This document shows positions 27,046 to 38,845 of a stretch of 64,000 nucleotides of DNA, in pieces. The translations under genes were made by a program, and so were the position numbers. The DNA is taken from NCBI RefSeq assembly GCF_900177745.1, contig NZ_FXAR01000001.1, positions 558,001 through 622,000 of the forward strand, in the 5' to 3' direction. The DNA is from Corynebacterium pollutisoli (GTDB lineage Bacteria; Actinomycetota; Actinomycetes; Mycobacteriales; Mycobacteriaceae). Within the stretch, counting starts at the first letter, position 1; every line of letters begins with the position of its first letter. The notes beneath the pieces were generated by a model. It did no database searches and was not told the origin of the DNA. It saw nothing but the letters and a program-made list of their open reading frames with translations.

Positions 27046-27849
27046 TCAGAAACACTGCAGCACGAGGTGCGCGTTCTCCCACCTCCCGTCGCGGATGTCC
27101 TCGCGGCGCATCCAGACGTAGAGTCAGCCGTCATCACCCCAGGACCAGTCCCCGTCGTCGTGGGAGGCGAACTGGGCGAGCAGCACCCACCCGCCGGAAT
27201 CGTCTGAAACCTCCATGCCGTGGCGGTACTCCAGACCCCGGGACAGGGCGGAGGATTTCGCGGCCATGTCGTCCTCCTGGATCACGGAGGGCCCCCCGCC
27301 GATGTGGTGGTGCTCGGTGGCGTCCGGGGTGTCGTCGGACCAGGCGAAGTAGGCGTCCTCGTCCTCGGACCAATCGACGGCGGAGGAGTTATCGGACGGC
27401 ACGGTCACCGCGGACACCGGGGTCAGGCGGTGGGCGGGCAGCGGGGACGGACCCTCGCGCTGCTCGACGCCGGGCGCAGCCGCGTAGACCAGGCGGAAGC
27501 CATCCCGGTCGGCCAGCTGGTAACCCTACGGCTGCTCGATGGAGTCGTAGAAGAAGTAGAGATGCCCGGAGGTGGGCAGCTCCAGATCGGTGAGCCCGAC
27601 GATCTTGGTGAGGTTGACCTGGGCGAGGAACGGCAGCGGCTCACCGGTGCCGGCGTGCGCCGGCCACTCGATCTCCGCCGGCAGGTCGGGGTGGCCGCCG
27701 AAGCGGGACTGGCCGGGCTCGGTGGGGACACCGGGCGTGGCGGCGAGACGCGCGGTGGGGCGGGCCAGGGTGAGGAACTGCTCCTGGATCGTCGGCTTCA
27801 GGTCCGAGGCGGCGAGAGAGGCACGGAGTGCATCGTGGGTGGCGAACAA
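27046..27849 (-). pseudogene. DUF1963 (YwqG-like) gene inactivated by two nonsense codons
   Basis: The frame aligns throughout with the intact paralogue at 27904-28617: SRFGGHPDLP, PFLAQVNL, SGHLYFFYD, GFRLVYA and the C-terminal LQCF. Two in-frame stops interrupt it. TAG at 27526-27528 replaces the Trp of the paralogue's QPWGY (TGG to TAG), and TGA at 27124-27126 replaces the Arg of HGRLYV (CGA to TGA). Without them it would encode about 265 residues. The start is uncertain (TTG 27849 or a little upstream). It lies directly downstream of its paralogue and is not in a foreign composition stretch, so the decay is recent. Confidence 0.85.
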
Positions 27850-27903
27850 GACTGGATCGTAGGCCGTATCCGGCTGGTGTGCCCGACAGCCGGCCTGCAA
27901 CCT

Positions 27904-28617
27904 TCAGTAGCACTGCAGCTCCAGGCGCGCGTCCCGCCAGCGACGCTGACGCAGCGCCGTCCGAGAGATGGTGACGTAAAGCCGCCCGTGGTCACCCCAC
28001 TGCCACTGGCCCTTCCCACCGGAGGTGAACTCCGCGAGCAGCACCCGGCCGAAGCCCTCCACCGGCCCCTGGATGGGCACCGGGTGTCCGCCGAGGTGGT
28101 GGACCCCGTCGGTGTCGGGCGCCCGGTAGTGCCAGCCGGAGTAGCGCTCGTCCCCCTGCCAGCTGCCGGGCATGGACAACACGGCCTCCGGAAGGAGCCG
28201 GTGGGCGGGCAACACGTGGGTGCCTGCCGGCGCCTCGCGGGGGACCAGGCCGTGGTCGCGGGCGTAGAGCAGGCGGAAGCCCTCCTTGTGGAAGTCCTCG
28301 TAGCCCCAGGGCTGGCCTTCGGTGTCGTAGAAGAAGTACAGGTGCCCGGAGCGGGGCAGGTCGAGCCCGCTCATCCCGCGGACGTCCGCGAGGTTGATCT
28401 GCGCGAGGAAGGGCATGCGGATGTCGTAGCGGGGGATCCACGGCCAGTCCAGGTGCGGCGGCAGATCGGGATGGCCGCCGAAGCGGGACTCACCGACCCG
28501 CTGCGGGAGGCCGGCCTCCGGTCGCAGCAGGGCGGCGGGGCGGGCGAGATCGGTGAGGGCGGCGGGCAGGGCGGCGGTGGTCAGGGAGCGGGCGAGGGCG
28601 TCCTTGGTGGGGAACAT
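27904..28617 (-). CDS. DUF1963 family protein (YwqG-like)
   Basis: The 237-residue protein has the DUF1963/YwqG core: ESRFGGHPDLPPHLDWP, PFLAQINLADV, SGHLYFFYDTEGQPWGY, LLAEFTSGGKGQWQWGDHG and a C-terminal LQCY. The family is common in bacteria and has no firmly assigned role. The ATG at 28617 is selected because TATGGT lies 6 bases upstream, giving a leaderless start; in-frame GTGs at 28623 and 28635 fall inside the promoter. A tandem copy downstream is dead. Confidence 0.85.
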   Translation of the reverse strand: MFPTKDALARSLTTAALPAALTDLARPAALLRPEAGLPQRVGESRFGGHPDLPPHLDWPWIPRYDIRMPFLAQINLADVRGMSGLDLPRSGHLYFFYDTEGQPWGYEDFHKEGFRLLYARDHGLVPREAPAGTHVLPAHRLLPEAVLSMPGSWQGDERYSGWHYRAPDTDGVHHLGGHPVPIQGPVEGFGRVLLAEFTSGGKGQWQWGDHGRLYVTISRTALRQRRWRDARLELQCY

Positions 28618-28674
28618 GGCCACACCATAGAACACGTGTCCTACATGTGGTCTGACCTGCGGATATGTGGGCTG

Positions 28675-29364
28675 CTACTTGTGCTGGATGTCGACCACCA
28701 CGCGCAGCGGGTTCTGCAGCAGCGTCACCGAGTAGGGCAGCTCCGCCTCCAGTCCGATGTAGGTGAGCGTGTGGCCCTCGAAGGTGCCGGTGTTGTAGAC
28801 CTCCTCGACCACGCCGGTGCCGGGGTACGGCCCCGTGGCCGCGCCCTCGTGGTCGTGCTCGAAGGGGTAGGTGGTGCCGGTGATGTTCACCATGAGGAAG
28901 GCCTCGCCGGCGACGTCGACGTCGAACCCGGAGCCCTGCTGGTAGGGCTGGTCGATGTACTGGGTGATCCAGCCGGGCTCGCCGTCACCGATGAGGTCGT
29001 AGACCACGCGGGTGAAGTTCTCGTGGCGGCCCACGCGGATCCCGGTGACCAGCGGCGGGGGATCCACCCACACCGGTTCGCGATTCTCTGAGGTGACAGC
29101 CGGGGTGCCCAGCGGGCGGTCCGGGGTGGGGTTGTCCGCGGCCGGGGTCGTGGTGGTGGTCGCCACCGTGGTGGTGGGGTCGGTGTCGGTCTCGGCGGGT
29201 GTGGTCGTGGTGGTCGTGCCCACCGGCGCGGCCGTGGACGTCACGGTCAGCGGCGGGTTGGTCGTGGTGGTACCGCCATCGGTGGTGCCCTCGGTGTTGC
29301 AGGCGGTGAGTAGCAGCGCCGTGACGGTGACGGCGGGGATGAGGGGGCGTCGATAAGCGGTCAT
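28675..29364 (-). CDS. AMIN-like domain lipoprotein (paralogue 1)
   Basis: The 229-residue product has a lipoprotein signal ending LLLTACN (Cys at about 22), a Thr/Pro-rich wall-spanning linker (about 25-90), and a C-terminal AMIN-like beta domain including TGIRVGRHENFTRVVYDLIGD, with YSVTLLQNPLRVVVDIQHK at the end. It should be anchored outside the cytoplasmic membrane, and AMIN-like domains bind cell-wall components. It shares the layout GRHE/GEHE...D..G.GEPGW...Y...P.QQ with the next gene, indicating tandem duplication. The partner or enzyme it serves is unknown. Confidence 0.82.
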   Translation of the reverse strand: MTAYRRPLIPAVTVTALLLTACNTEGTTDGGTTTTNPPLTVTSTAAPVGTTTTTTPAETDTDPTTTVATTTTTPAADNPTPDRPLGTPAVTSENREPVWVDPPPLVTGIRVGRHENFTRVVYDLIGDGEPGWITQYIDQPYQQGSGFDVDVAGEAFLMVNITGTTYPFEHDHEGAATGPYPGTGVVEEVYNTGTFEGHTLTYIGLEAELPYSVTLLQNPLRVVVDIQHK

Positions 29365-29417
29365 AGTCCCACCTTAAAGGTCATAACCGGGAACTGTCAC
29401 CGGTTATGGCCGAATCG

Positions 29418-30070
29418 TTAGGGGTCTGTTGGTTCTTTGATAAGGTCGATGACCAGCCGTTTCGGGTCCTCCAGGAAGGTCACTGAGTACGGGTACTCCT
29501 GATCGAGGCCGATGACGAACTCGGAGTGGGCCTCGAAGAGGCTCGCGAAGGTGACCCCGTTGATCACCCCGCCGCCCGGATGCGGGCCGTGGGCCAGCAG
29601 ACCGGAGTCGTCGCCCATGGGGTAGGGCGTGCCGGTGATGATGACGTGCAGCGCGGTCGCGCCCTCGTAGTCGACCGGGAACCCCAAGGCCTGCTGCAGC
29701 GGTTTTTCGGTGTACTCGATGAACCATCCGGGCTCACCGTTGCCCGCCAGGTCGAAGACGAGGCGGTCGAAACGCTCGTGCTCGCCGATGCGGTAGCCGG
29801 TGACGTGGAGCTCTCCGGTGAGCGAGTCCCAGTTCTCCTGGCGCGCGGTGTCGGGTGTGCCCAGCGGCGCGAGAGCGGTCGCAGAGGTTTCGGTGGCGGT
29901 CGCGGTGATGGTGGTGGACGGGGTCGTCGACGGTGTCGTCGGTGCGGGCGCAGGCGGCTCAGGCGTGGTCGAAGTGGTCGTCACGGTCGGCTCCGGCGCA
30001 GTCGGCTCCGGCGTCTCGGCAGGCTGCGCGCAGCCCACGAGCAGCAGCGGCAGGGTTACCAGCAGGCGTT

Positions 30071-30074
<4 letters not shown>
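29418..30074 (-). CDS. AMIN-like domain lipoprotein (paralogue 2)
   Basis: The 218-residue protein has signal MKRLLVTLPLLLVGCAQ with lipobox Cys at 15, a Pro/Thr-rich linker (20-75) and an AMIN-like domain (GYRIGEHERFDRLVFDLAG ... FLEDPKRLVIDLI). It is homologous to the neighbour at 28675-29364. The start codon overlaps the VOC gene stop by 4 bases (ATGA), so the two are coupled. Likely periplasmic or wall-associated; no catalytic residues are expected in this fold. Confidence 0.82.
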
Positions 30075-31262
<1,188 letters not shown>

Positions 31263-32021
31263 ATGGCCAAGCCTGTCGAGCTGGACGTCCAGCTCATCGC
31301 CGCCACCACGTTCACCCCGCCCTCCGGGGTCGACTGGGACGTCGACGTTTCCGCCACCGGCGCCGAGGCCCTCGTCGAGTTCGCCGGCCGCGCCTGCTAC
31401 GAGACCTTCGACAAGCCCAACCCGCGTACCGCCGCCAACGACGCCTACCTGCGCCACATCATGGAGGTCGGCCACACCGCGCTCCTCGAGCACGCCACCG
31501 CCACCCTCTACATCCGCGGCATCTCCCGGTCCGCCACCCACGAGCTGGTGCGCCACCGCCACTTCAGTTTCTCGCAGCTGAGCCAGCGATTCGTCCACAC
31601 CGACGAAGCCGAGGTCGTCCTGCCGACCCTCATCGCCGAGGACCCCGAGCTCGCCCAGATGATGCTCCGCGCCGTCGACGAGTCCCGCTTCATCTACCAG
31701 GAGCTTCTCGACGCCCTCGAGGACAAGCTCTCCGACGAGCCCAACGCCCTGCTGCGCAAGAAGCAGGCCCGCCAGGCCGCCCGCGCGGTGCTGCCCAACG
31801 CCACCGAGTCCCGCATCGTCGTCACCGGCAACTTCCGGGCGTGGCGGCACTTCATCGGGGCGCGCGCGACGGAGCACGCCGACGTCGAGATCCGCGCCCT
31901 CGCCGTGGCCTGTCTGCGCCTGCTGCAGCAGCAGTCTCCCGTGCTCTTCTCCGATTTCCAGATCTCCACCCTGTCCGACGGCACGGAAATGGCCGTCAGT
32001 CCCTACGCCACGGACTTCTGA
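31263..32021 (+). CDS. thyX: FAD-dependent thymidylate synthase
   Basis: The 252-residue flavin-dependent enzyme makes dTMP from dUMP. The ThyX motif [14 protein letters not shown] is intact (RHRxxSxxxxSxRF). The [19 protein letters not shown] and [12 protein letters not shown]-like ([14 protein letters not shown]) segments fit the family. Its ATG abuts the dapB stop, and dapA follows after 50 bases, so dapB-thyX-dapA are probably one unit. Confidence 0.97.
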   Translation: MAKPVELDVQLIAATTFTPPSGVDWDVDVSATGAEALVEFAGRACYETFDKPNPRTAANDAYLRHIMEVGHTALLEHATATLYIRGISRSATHELVRHRHFSFSQLSQRFVHTDEAEVVLPTLIAEDPELAQMMLRAVDESRFIYQELLDALEDKLSDEPNALLRKKQARQAARAVLPNATESRIVVTGNFRAWRHFIGARATEHADVEIRALAVACLRLLQQQSPVLFSDFQISTLSDGTEMAVSPYATDF

Positions 32022-32047
32022 CGCGCCAGGGATTCCCCCTCCGATAA

Positions 32048-32980
<933 letters not shown>

Positions 32981-32982
32981 AT

Positions 32983-35058
32983 ATGACTGAATCCCGTAAT
33001 CGTGCCCGGAAGGTCACCCGCAAGGCGGGCCCGCCGGAGACCGAGAGCACTGCTGCATCCCCGGTTTTCCAGGCACCGACCCCGGAGACGAACGGAAACG
33101 CAGAGCAGAACACCCAGAAGTCTGCCGACAACAACAACGGCGGCGGCGCCAAGTCCGACAACGGCGGCGGCAACCGCTCCCGCGGCGGAAACCGTTCCCG
33201 CGGGGGCCGGGGCGGCCGCAACAACCAGGGCAACCAGGGTGGGCAGAACCAGGACCGCAACCAGGGTGGACGGGGGCGTCGTAACGTCGTCAAGTCCATG
33301 CAGGGCGCGGATCTGACGAAGCGTCTGCCCGAGCCGCCGAAGGCCCCGAAGAACGGCCTGCGCATCTACGCGCTGGGCGGTATCTCCGAGATCGGCCGCA
33401 ACATGACGGTCTTCGAGTACAACAACCGTCTGCTCATCGTCGACTGCGGCGTGCTCTTCCCGTCCTCGGGTGAGCCGGGCGTCGACCTCATCCTGCCGGA
33501 CTTCGGCCCCATCGAGAAGCACCTCGACCGCGTCGACGCGCTCGTGGTCACCCACGGCCACGAGGACCACATCGGTGCCATCCCGTGGCTGCTCAAGCTG
33601 CGTCCGGACATCCCGATCCTGGCCTCCCGCTTCACCCTCGCGCTCATCGCCGCGAAGTGCAAGGAGCACCGCCAGCGACCGAAGCTCATTGAGGTCAACG
33701 AGTCCTCCAACGAGAACCGCGGTCCGTTCAACATCCGTTTCTGGGCCGTCAACCACTCCATCCCGGACTGCCTCGGCCTGGCCATCAAGACGGGTGCCGG
33801 CCTGGTCATCCACACCGGTGACATCAAGCTGGACCAGACCCCGACCGACGGTCGTCCGACCGATCTGCCGGCCCTGTCCCGCTTCGGCGACGAGGGCGTG
33901 GACCTCATGCTCTGCGACTCGACGAACGCCACCACCCCGGGTGTCTCCGGCTCCGAGGCCGACGTCGCCCCGACCCTCAAGCGGCTTGTCGCCGACGCCC
34001 GTCAGCGCGTCATCCTGGCGTCCTTCGCGTCGAACGTCTACCGCGTGCAGGCGGCTGTCGACGCCGCCGTCGCCGCCGGCCGCAAGGTCGCTTTCAACGG
34101 CCGCTCGATGATCCGCAACATGGAGATCGCCGAGAAGATGGGCTACCTCAAGGCGCCGAAGGGCACGATCGTGTCCATGGACGACGCCTCCAAGATGGCC
34201 CCGCACAAGGTCATGCTCATCACCACCGGTACCCAGGGTGAGCCGATGGCGGCCCTGTCACGGATGGCGCGTCGTGAGCACCGTCAGATCACCGTCCGCG
34301 ACGGCGACCTCATCATCCTGTCCTCCTCGCTCGTCCCGGGCAACGAGGAGGCCGTGTTCGGTGTCATCAACATGCTGGCCCAGATCGGCGCCACCGTCGT
34401 CACCGGCAAGGACGCAAAGGTCCACACCTCCGGTCACGGTTACGCCGGCGAGCTGCTGTTCCTCTACAACGCGGCCCGCCCGAAGAACGCCATGCCGGTC
34501 CACGGCGAGTGGCGTCACCTGCGTGCCAACAAGGAGCTGGCGATCGCCACCGGCACCGAGCGCGACCGCGTCGTGCTGGCCCAGAACGGTGTCGTCGTCG
34601 ACCTCGTCGACGGCCGCGCCCAGGTCGTCGGCCAGATCCCGGTCGGTAACCTCTACGTCGACGGCACCACCATGGGTGAGGTCGACGCGGACGTCCTGGC
34701 CGACCGCACGAGCCTCGGCTCCGGCGGCCTGATCTCCATCACGGCGATCATCGACAACCGCACCGGCCGCCTGATGGAGTCCCCGACGGTGGAGACCAAG
34801 GGCTTCACCGAGGATGACCGCGCCATGACCCCCGAGGTCAAGGAGCTCGCGGAGACCATCCTCAACGATCTGGCCGCCGAGGGCGAGAACAACCCGTACC
34901 GCATGGTCCAGCAGCTGCGCCGCCGCGTCTCCCGTTTCGTGGAGCAGAAGTGGCGTCGTGAGCCGATGATCCTGCCGACGGTCGTGCCCATGACCTCCGA
35001 TCTCGACGACGCGATCGACGACGACGAGATCAAGGCCTCCGCACGCCCCTCGCTCTAA
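32983..35058 (+). CDS. rnj: Ribonuclease J
   Basis: The 691-residue metallo-beta-lactamase/beta-CASP RNase processes and degrades RNA. After an unusual ~110-residue disordered Asn/Gly/Arg-rich N-terminal extension (GGGNRSRGGNRSRGGRGG) comes the core: THGHEDHIGAIPW zinc motif, HTGDIKLD, beta-CASP motifs and the C-terminal domain. The extension is typical of actinobacterial RNase J and probably binds RNA or partners. It follows dapA by two bases, the conserved dapA-rnj arrangement. Confidence 0.96.
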   Translation: MTESRNRARKVTRKAGPPETESTAASPVFQAPTPETNGNAEQNTQKSADNNNGGGAKSDNGGGNRSRGGNRSRGGRGGRNNQGNQGGQNQDRNQGGRGRRNVVKSMQGADLTKRLPEPPKAPKNGLRIYALGGISEIGRNMTVFEYNNRLLIVDCGVLFPSSGEPGVDLILPDFGPIEKHLDRVDALVVTHGHEDHIGAIPWLLKLRPDIPILASRFTLALIAAKCKEHRQRPKLIEVNESSNENRGPFNIRFWAVNHSIPDCLGLAIKTGAGLVIHTGDIKLDQTPTDGRPTDLPALSRFGDEGVDLMLCDSTNATTPGVSGSEADVAPTLKRLVADARQRVILASFASNVYRVQAAVDAAVAAGRKVAFNGRSMIRNMEIAEKMGYLKAPKGTIVSMDDASKMAPHKVMLITTGTQGEPMAALSRMARREHRQITVRDGDLIILSSSLVPGNEEAVFGVINMLAQIGATVVTGKDAKVHTSGHGYAGELLFLYNAARPKNAMPVHGEWRHLRANKELAIATGTERDRVVLAQNGVVVDLVDGRAQVVGQIPVGNLYVDGTTMGEVDADVLADRTSLGSGGLISITAIIDNRTGRLMESPTVETKGFTEDDRAMTPEVKELAETILNDLAAEGENNPYRMVQQLRRRVSRFVEQKWRREPMILPTVVPMTSDLDDAIDDDEIKASARPSL

Positions 35059-35070
35059 GCCCGCCCCGTC

Positions 35071-35101
35071 CATGCACCCCGGCACTATGCTGGGGTGCAT
35101 G
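35071..35101. promoter_or_regulatory. Inverted repeat enclosing a promoter and start codon
   Basis: CATGCACCCC (35071-35080) is the exact reverse complement of GGGGTGCATG (35092-35101). The space between holds TATGCT (35086-35091), the likely -10 box, and the right arm includes the ATG at 35099. It could be an operator, a translation-blocking hairpin, or the rnj terminator. Confidence 0.5.
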
Positions 35102-35725
35102 TCTTTTTCCAGTACGGAACGTGCCCGCCTCGCCGCCCTGCTCATCGACGCCGGCCCCGACGCCCCCACCCTCTGCGAAGGGTGGGACACGCGCGACCTC
35201 GCCGTCCACCTGTTCCTGCGCGAGAACCGTCCGCTGGCGACGGCCGGCATGTTCATCCCGGCGCTGGCCGGCCAGCTGGCGAAGGCGAGCGCGAAGGCGG
35301 GGGAGCGGGACTACGCTTCCCTCGTCCGCGAGTGGGCCGCCGGTCCGGGGAGGTTCAACCCGGTGCGGTTCATCGACAGGCAGATGAACACGGTGGAGCA
35401 TTTCGTCCACCACGAGGATGTGCGCCGCGGCGACGGCGTGGCGCGGCCGCGCGAGTTCAGCGCGGTGGTCAACCGGCAGCTGTACGGCGCGCTGAAGATG
35501 CTGGCGCCGCGGATGCTGGCGAAGAGTACAGCCCCGGTGATCCTCCATCCGAGCGGGATGCCGCGGATCGTGGCCGTCGACGAGCGCGGGGTGAGCGGCG
35601 ACGGGGAGAACGTCGTGCGTGTCAGCGGCGAGGTCGGGGAGCTGCTGCTGTGGGTCTACGGGCGTGACGCGGTGGAGGTGGCCATCGACGGCAACCCCGC
35701 CGACGCCCACCGGTCAGGGCTGTGA
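35099..35725 (+). CDS. TIGR03085 family metal-binding protein (mycothiol-dependent DinB-like)
   Basis: The 208-residue protein of the actinobacterial TIGR03085/maleylpyruvate isomerase-like group has a DinB-type helical bundle at the N-terminus (ERARLAALLIDAGPDAPTLCEGWDTRDLAVHL). The His residues in DLAVHLF and VEHFVHHEDVRR are likely metal ligands, and a C-terminal SCP2-like part ends LLLWVYGRDAVEVAIDG. Such enzymes often use mycothiol as cofactor. The ATG at 35099 lies 7 bases after TATGCT; the frame upstream lacks support. Confidence 0.82.
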   Translation: MSFSSTERARLAALLIDAGPDAPTLCEGWDTRDLAVHLFLRENRPLATAGMFIPALAGQLAKASAKAGERDYASLVREWAAGPGRFNPVRFIDRQMNTVEHFVHHEDVRRGDGVARPREFSAVVNRQLYGALKMLAPRMLAKSTAPVILHPSGMPRIVAVDERGVSGDGENVVRVSGEVGELLLWVYGRDAVEVAIDGNPADAHRSGL

Positions 35726-35800
35726 CCTTGACCAAAAAGTGCCCCTGAGCCCGGTGTGGCTGATGTGAATAGTGTGGCGTGAGCAACTACAGTGGGGGCC

Positions 35801-38539
35801 ATGTCTGTACGAAGCTCGGCGTCACGAACCAAGAAGGACCGCACCCGGCCCTCCGGAAGAGGGAGCAAGGCCACACCCCCGGCCACCGCGACCTCCGCAT
35901 TCCGCGCTGCTGACACCTCCGAGGAGAGGACCGGCAGCGCGTTCCGTGCTGTCGGCGGGGGGCTGAGCTCCATGGCCCGCGGCGTCGGCAGCCTCACCCG
36001 CCGTGCCCCGAAGGAGGACCGTATCACCCAGACGACCGAGCCCGAGGAGACCACCAGCGAGGCCCGCGACGTCAACATGGACGGCGTCGCCCTCACCCTC
36101 ATCGGCCTGGCCGCCGTGCTCGGCGCCTCCGTGTGGATGGACATCGCCGGCCCCGTCGGGGCCGCCATCTCCACCGCCGCCCACCTGGCGATCGGAGCCG
36201 GTGCACTCATCCTGCCGGTGGCGCTCGTCGCCCTGGCCATCGCCCTCATGCTCGGCGTGCGCCACGCCCCCGGCGACCGCACCCGCATCGCCGTGGGCAC
36301 CACCCTCATCGCCGTCTCCATGCTGGGCCTCGTCCACCTCCTCGCCGGCAACCCCGCGGAGTGGGACGGCCGCGTCATCGCCGGCGGCGCCATCGGTGCC
36401 TGGACCGGCGGCACCCTCGCCCTGGGCTTCAGCTCCTACGTGGCGATTCCGCTGCTCATCCTCGTCATCGTCTACGGCGCCCTCAAGGTCACCGGCATCA
36501 CCACCCGCCAGGCCTTCGACTATGTCCGCGACCTCATCCGCGACATCCGCACCCCGGGCCCCGAGCACGACGACGTCGACGGTGACGACCTCTACGGCCA
36601 CGTCGACGACGACATCGACGCCCTCGCCGAGGGCCGCGAGCGCGCCCCCCGACCGGCGCCGCGCCCCCGTCCGCGGCCGACCCCGCGGACGACGCGGGCG
36701 TCGAGAAGCAACACCCCGCTGGACAACTACCCGGTCGACGAGGACCCGGCCGAGGAGTTCGAGCACGACACCCAGCACACGCTCTTCGACACGCCTGTCG
36801 CCCGCGAGAACACCGACGAGTTCCCTGCCGTTAACGCCGCCGACGCCGCCGACGCCGTCGCCGCCTCCCGCGAGCAGATGCGCCAGGCCATCGTCGCCCG
36901 CTCGGGTATCGATGCCGCCGCCGTCCCCGCCAGCACCCCGAAGTCCGAGCTCGAGGCCGTCCCCGTCCCGGAGGCCCGCCAGCCGGAGACCACCACGGAC
37001 TACCAGCTGCCCAGCACCGACCTGCTCATCGACGGCGACAAGCCCAAGACCCGCACCGAGACCAACGACCGGATGATCGAGGCCATCACCGACGTCTTCC
37101 GCGAGTTCAACGTCGACGCCGCCGTCACCGGCTTCTCCCGCGGCCCGACCGTCACCCGCTACGAGGTGGAACTCGGCCCGGGCGTCAAGGTCTCCAAGAT
37201 CACCAACCTGCAGTCCAACCTGGCGTACGCGGTGGCCACCGACAACGTCCGCCTGCTCACCCCGATCCCGGGCAAGTCCCTCGTCGGCATCGAGGTGCCC
37301 AACACCGACCGCGAGATGGTCCGCCTCGCCGACGTCCTCAACGCGCCCGCCACCCGCGGCAACCACGACCCCATGCTCATCGGCCTGGGCAAGGACATCG
37401 AGGGCGACTTCGTCTCCCACTCCGTGCAGAAGATGCCGCACCTGCTCGTCGCCGGCTCCACCGGCTCCGGTAAGTCCGCGTTCATCAACTCCATGCTCGT
37501 CTCCCTGCTCACGCGCGCGACGCCGGAGGAGGTGCGCCTCATCCTCGTCGACCCGAAGATGGTCGAACTCACGCCGTACGAGGGCATCCCGCACCTCATC
37601 ACCCCGATCATCACGCAGCCGAAGAAGGCCTCCGCCGCGCTGCAGTGGCTCGTCGAGGAGATGGAGCAGCGCTACATGGACATGAAGTCCGCCCGCGTGC
37701 GCCACATCAAGGACTTCAACCGCAAGGTCAAGTCCGGCGAGATCCAGGCCCCGCTCGGCTCCGAGCGCGAGTACCGCCCGTACCCCTTCATCATCTGCGT
37801 CGTCGACGAGCTCGCCGACCTCATGATGACCGCGCCGAAGGAGATCGAGGACTCCATCGTCCGCATCACCCAGAAGGCCCGCGCCGCTGGCATCCACCTC
37901 GTCCTGGCCACCCAGCGCCCGTCCGTCGACGTGGTCACCGGCCTCATCAAGACGAACGTGCCGTCGCGCCTCGCCTTCGCGACGTCCTCCCTCACCGACT
38001 CCCGCGTCATCCTCGACCAGGCCGGCGCCGAGAAGCTCATCGGCATGGGCGACGCCCTCTTCATCCCGCAGGGCGCCGGCAAGCCGCAGCGCCTCCAGGG
38101 TGCCTTCGTCACCGACGAGGAGGTGCAGGCCGTCGTCGAGTCCGCCAAGGACCAGGCGCAGCCCAACTACACCGAGGGCGTCACCGAGGACCGCTCCACC
38201 GACGCCAAGAAGGAGATCGACGAGGAGATCGGCAAGGACATGGACGACCTCGTCGAGGCCGTCGAACTCGTCGTCACCTCGCAGCTCGGCTCCACCTCCA
38301 TGCTGCAGCGCAAGCTGCGCATCGGCTTCGCCAAGGCCGGCCGCCTCATGGACCTCATGGAGACCCGCGGCGTCGTCGGCCCGTCCGAGGGATCCAAGGC
38401 GCGTGACGTGCTGGTCAAGCCGGAGGAGCTGGACACCATCCTGTGGATGATCAAGGGCGCCGACCCGGCCGAGGCCCCCAAGGAGGAGGAGCCCGAGGTC
38501 GACGTCGTGGAGGCGGATCCGCCGCGCGGGGTGTTCTGA
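35801..38539 (+). CDS. ftsK: DNA translocase FtsK/SpoIIIE
   Basis: The 912-residue divisome DNA pump has an N-terminal basic cytoplasmic tail (1-90), about four membrane helices (90-245), an acidic/Pro-rich linker (260-410), the alpha/beta motor with Walker [12 protein letters not shown] and Walker [15 protein letters not shown], and the C-terminal winged-helix gamma domain (about 835-885) that reads KOPS sequences. It clears chromosome termini from the septum. The ATG at 35801 follows a TACAGT -10 box by 7 bases and is probably leaderless; GTG 35792 overlaps the box. Confidence 0.95.
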   Translation: MSVRSSASRTKKDRTRPSGRGSKATPPATATSAFRAADTSEERTGSAFRAVGGGLSSMARGVGSLTRRAPKEDRITQTTEPEETTSEARDVNMDGVALTLIGLAAVLGASVWMDIAGPVGAAISTAAHLAIGAGALILPVALVALAIALMLGVRHAPGDRTRIAVGTTLIAVSMLGLVHLLAGNPAEWDGRVIAGGAIGAWTGGTLALGFSSYVAIPLLILVIVYGALKVTGITTRQAFDYVRDLIRDIRTPGPEHDDVDGDDLYGHVDDDIDALAEGRERAPRPAPRPRPRPTPRTTRASRSNTPLDNYPVDEDPAEEFEHDTQHTLFDTPVARENTDEFPAVNAADAADAVAASREQMRQAIVARSGIDAAAVPASTPKSELEAVPVPEARQPETTTDYQLPSTDLLIDGDKPKTRTETNDRMIEAITDVFREFNVDAAVTGFSRGPTVTRYEVELGPGVKVSKITNLQSNLAYAVATDNVRLLTPIPGKSLVGIEVPNTDREMVRLADVLNAPATRGNHDPMLIGLGKDIEGDFVSHSVQKMPHLLVAGSTGSGKSAFINSMLVSLLTRATPEEVRLILVDPKMVELTPYEGIPHLITPIITQPKKASAALQWLVEEMEQRYMDMKSARVRHIKDFNRKVKSGEIQAPLGSEREYRPYPFIICVVDELADLMMTAPKEIEDSIVRITQKARAAGIHLVLATQRPSVDVVTGLIKTNVPSRLAFATSSLTDSRVILDQAGAEKLIGMGDALFIPQGAGKPQRLQGAFVTDEEVQAVVESAKDQAQPNYTEGVTEDRSTDAKKEIDEEIGKDMDDLVEAVELVVTSQLGSTSMLQRKLRIGFAKAGRLMDLMETRGVVGPSEGSKARDVLVKPEELDTILWMIKGADPAEAPKEEEPEVDVVEADPPRGVF

Positions 38540-38559
38540 GGATCGGTGTGAGGGCCTGT

Positions 38560-38648
38560 TCGTAATTACGACCATCAACTTCGACGCATGTCAGCCGCGG
38601 CCCGGCACTATGTCGTGCGTCTTATGGGTCGGACGGTCGTAATTACGA
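38560..38648. repeat. Two direct copies of a palindromic motif after ftsK
   Basis: The 12-base palindrome TCGTAATTACGA occurs at 38560-38571 (first base T shared) and 38637-38648. Homology extends to the right as CGTAATTACGA-n4-5-AACTT-n1-3-CGACGC. Both lie in the gap between ftsK and the terC leader. They could be operator sites or a decayed duplication. The upstream strand holds no ORF. Confidence 0.5.
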
Positions 38649-38669
38649 GCGCGAACTTTACGACGCCCG

Positions 38670-38698
38670 TTCCGGCCACCCCCGCCCGCGTGTATAGT
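38670..38698 (+). promoter_or_regulatory. terC promoter
   Basis: TTCCGG (38670-38675) and TATAGT (38693-38698) are 17 bases apart. Transcription would start near 38705, giving a leader of about 140 bases. Confidence 0.65.
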
Positions 38699-38704
38699 GA
38701 CACG

Positions 38705-38845
38705 ACATGGAGGGGAGTACCCCCTAAGCGGCACTGATCGTCAGCACGGTCCCGGCAGTACAAGGGGCCCGGTCGTGCCGGCCTCGCTTTTTCGGGTGGG
38801 GGAGACCTCCGGTCATTCAGGCAACCCCCAAAGACCGGAGGCTCA
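38705..38845 (+). promoter_or_regulatory. yybP-ykoY-type (manganese) riboswitch candidate
   Basis: The terC leader has GGGGAGTA near its 5' end (38712-38719) and GGGGGAGACC near its 3' end, the two conserved patches I associate with yybP-ykoY Mn2+ riboswitches, which often control TerC/Alx-type genes. The segment CCTCCGGTC (38806-38814) pairs perfectly with GACCGGAGG (38833-38841), which contains the ribosome-binding site 4 bases before the ATG. The 5' arm overlaps the GAGACC patch, so metal binding and sequestration would be mutually exclusive. That predicts translational activation by manganese. Identification is by eye. Confidence 0.7.
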
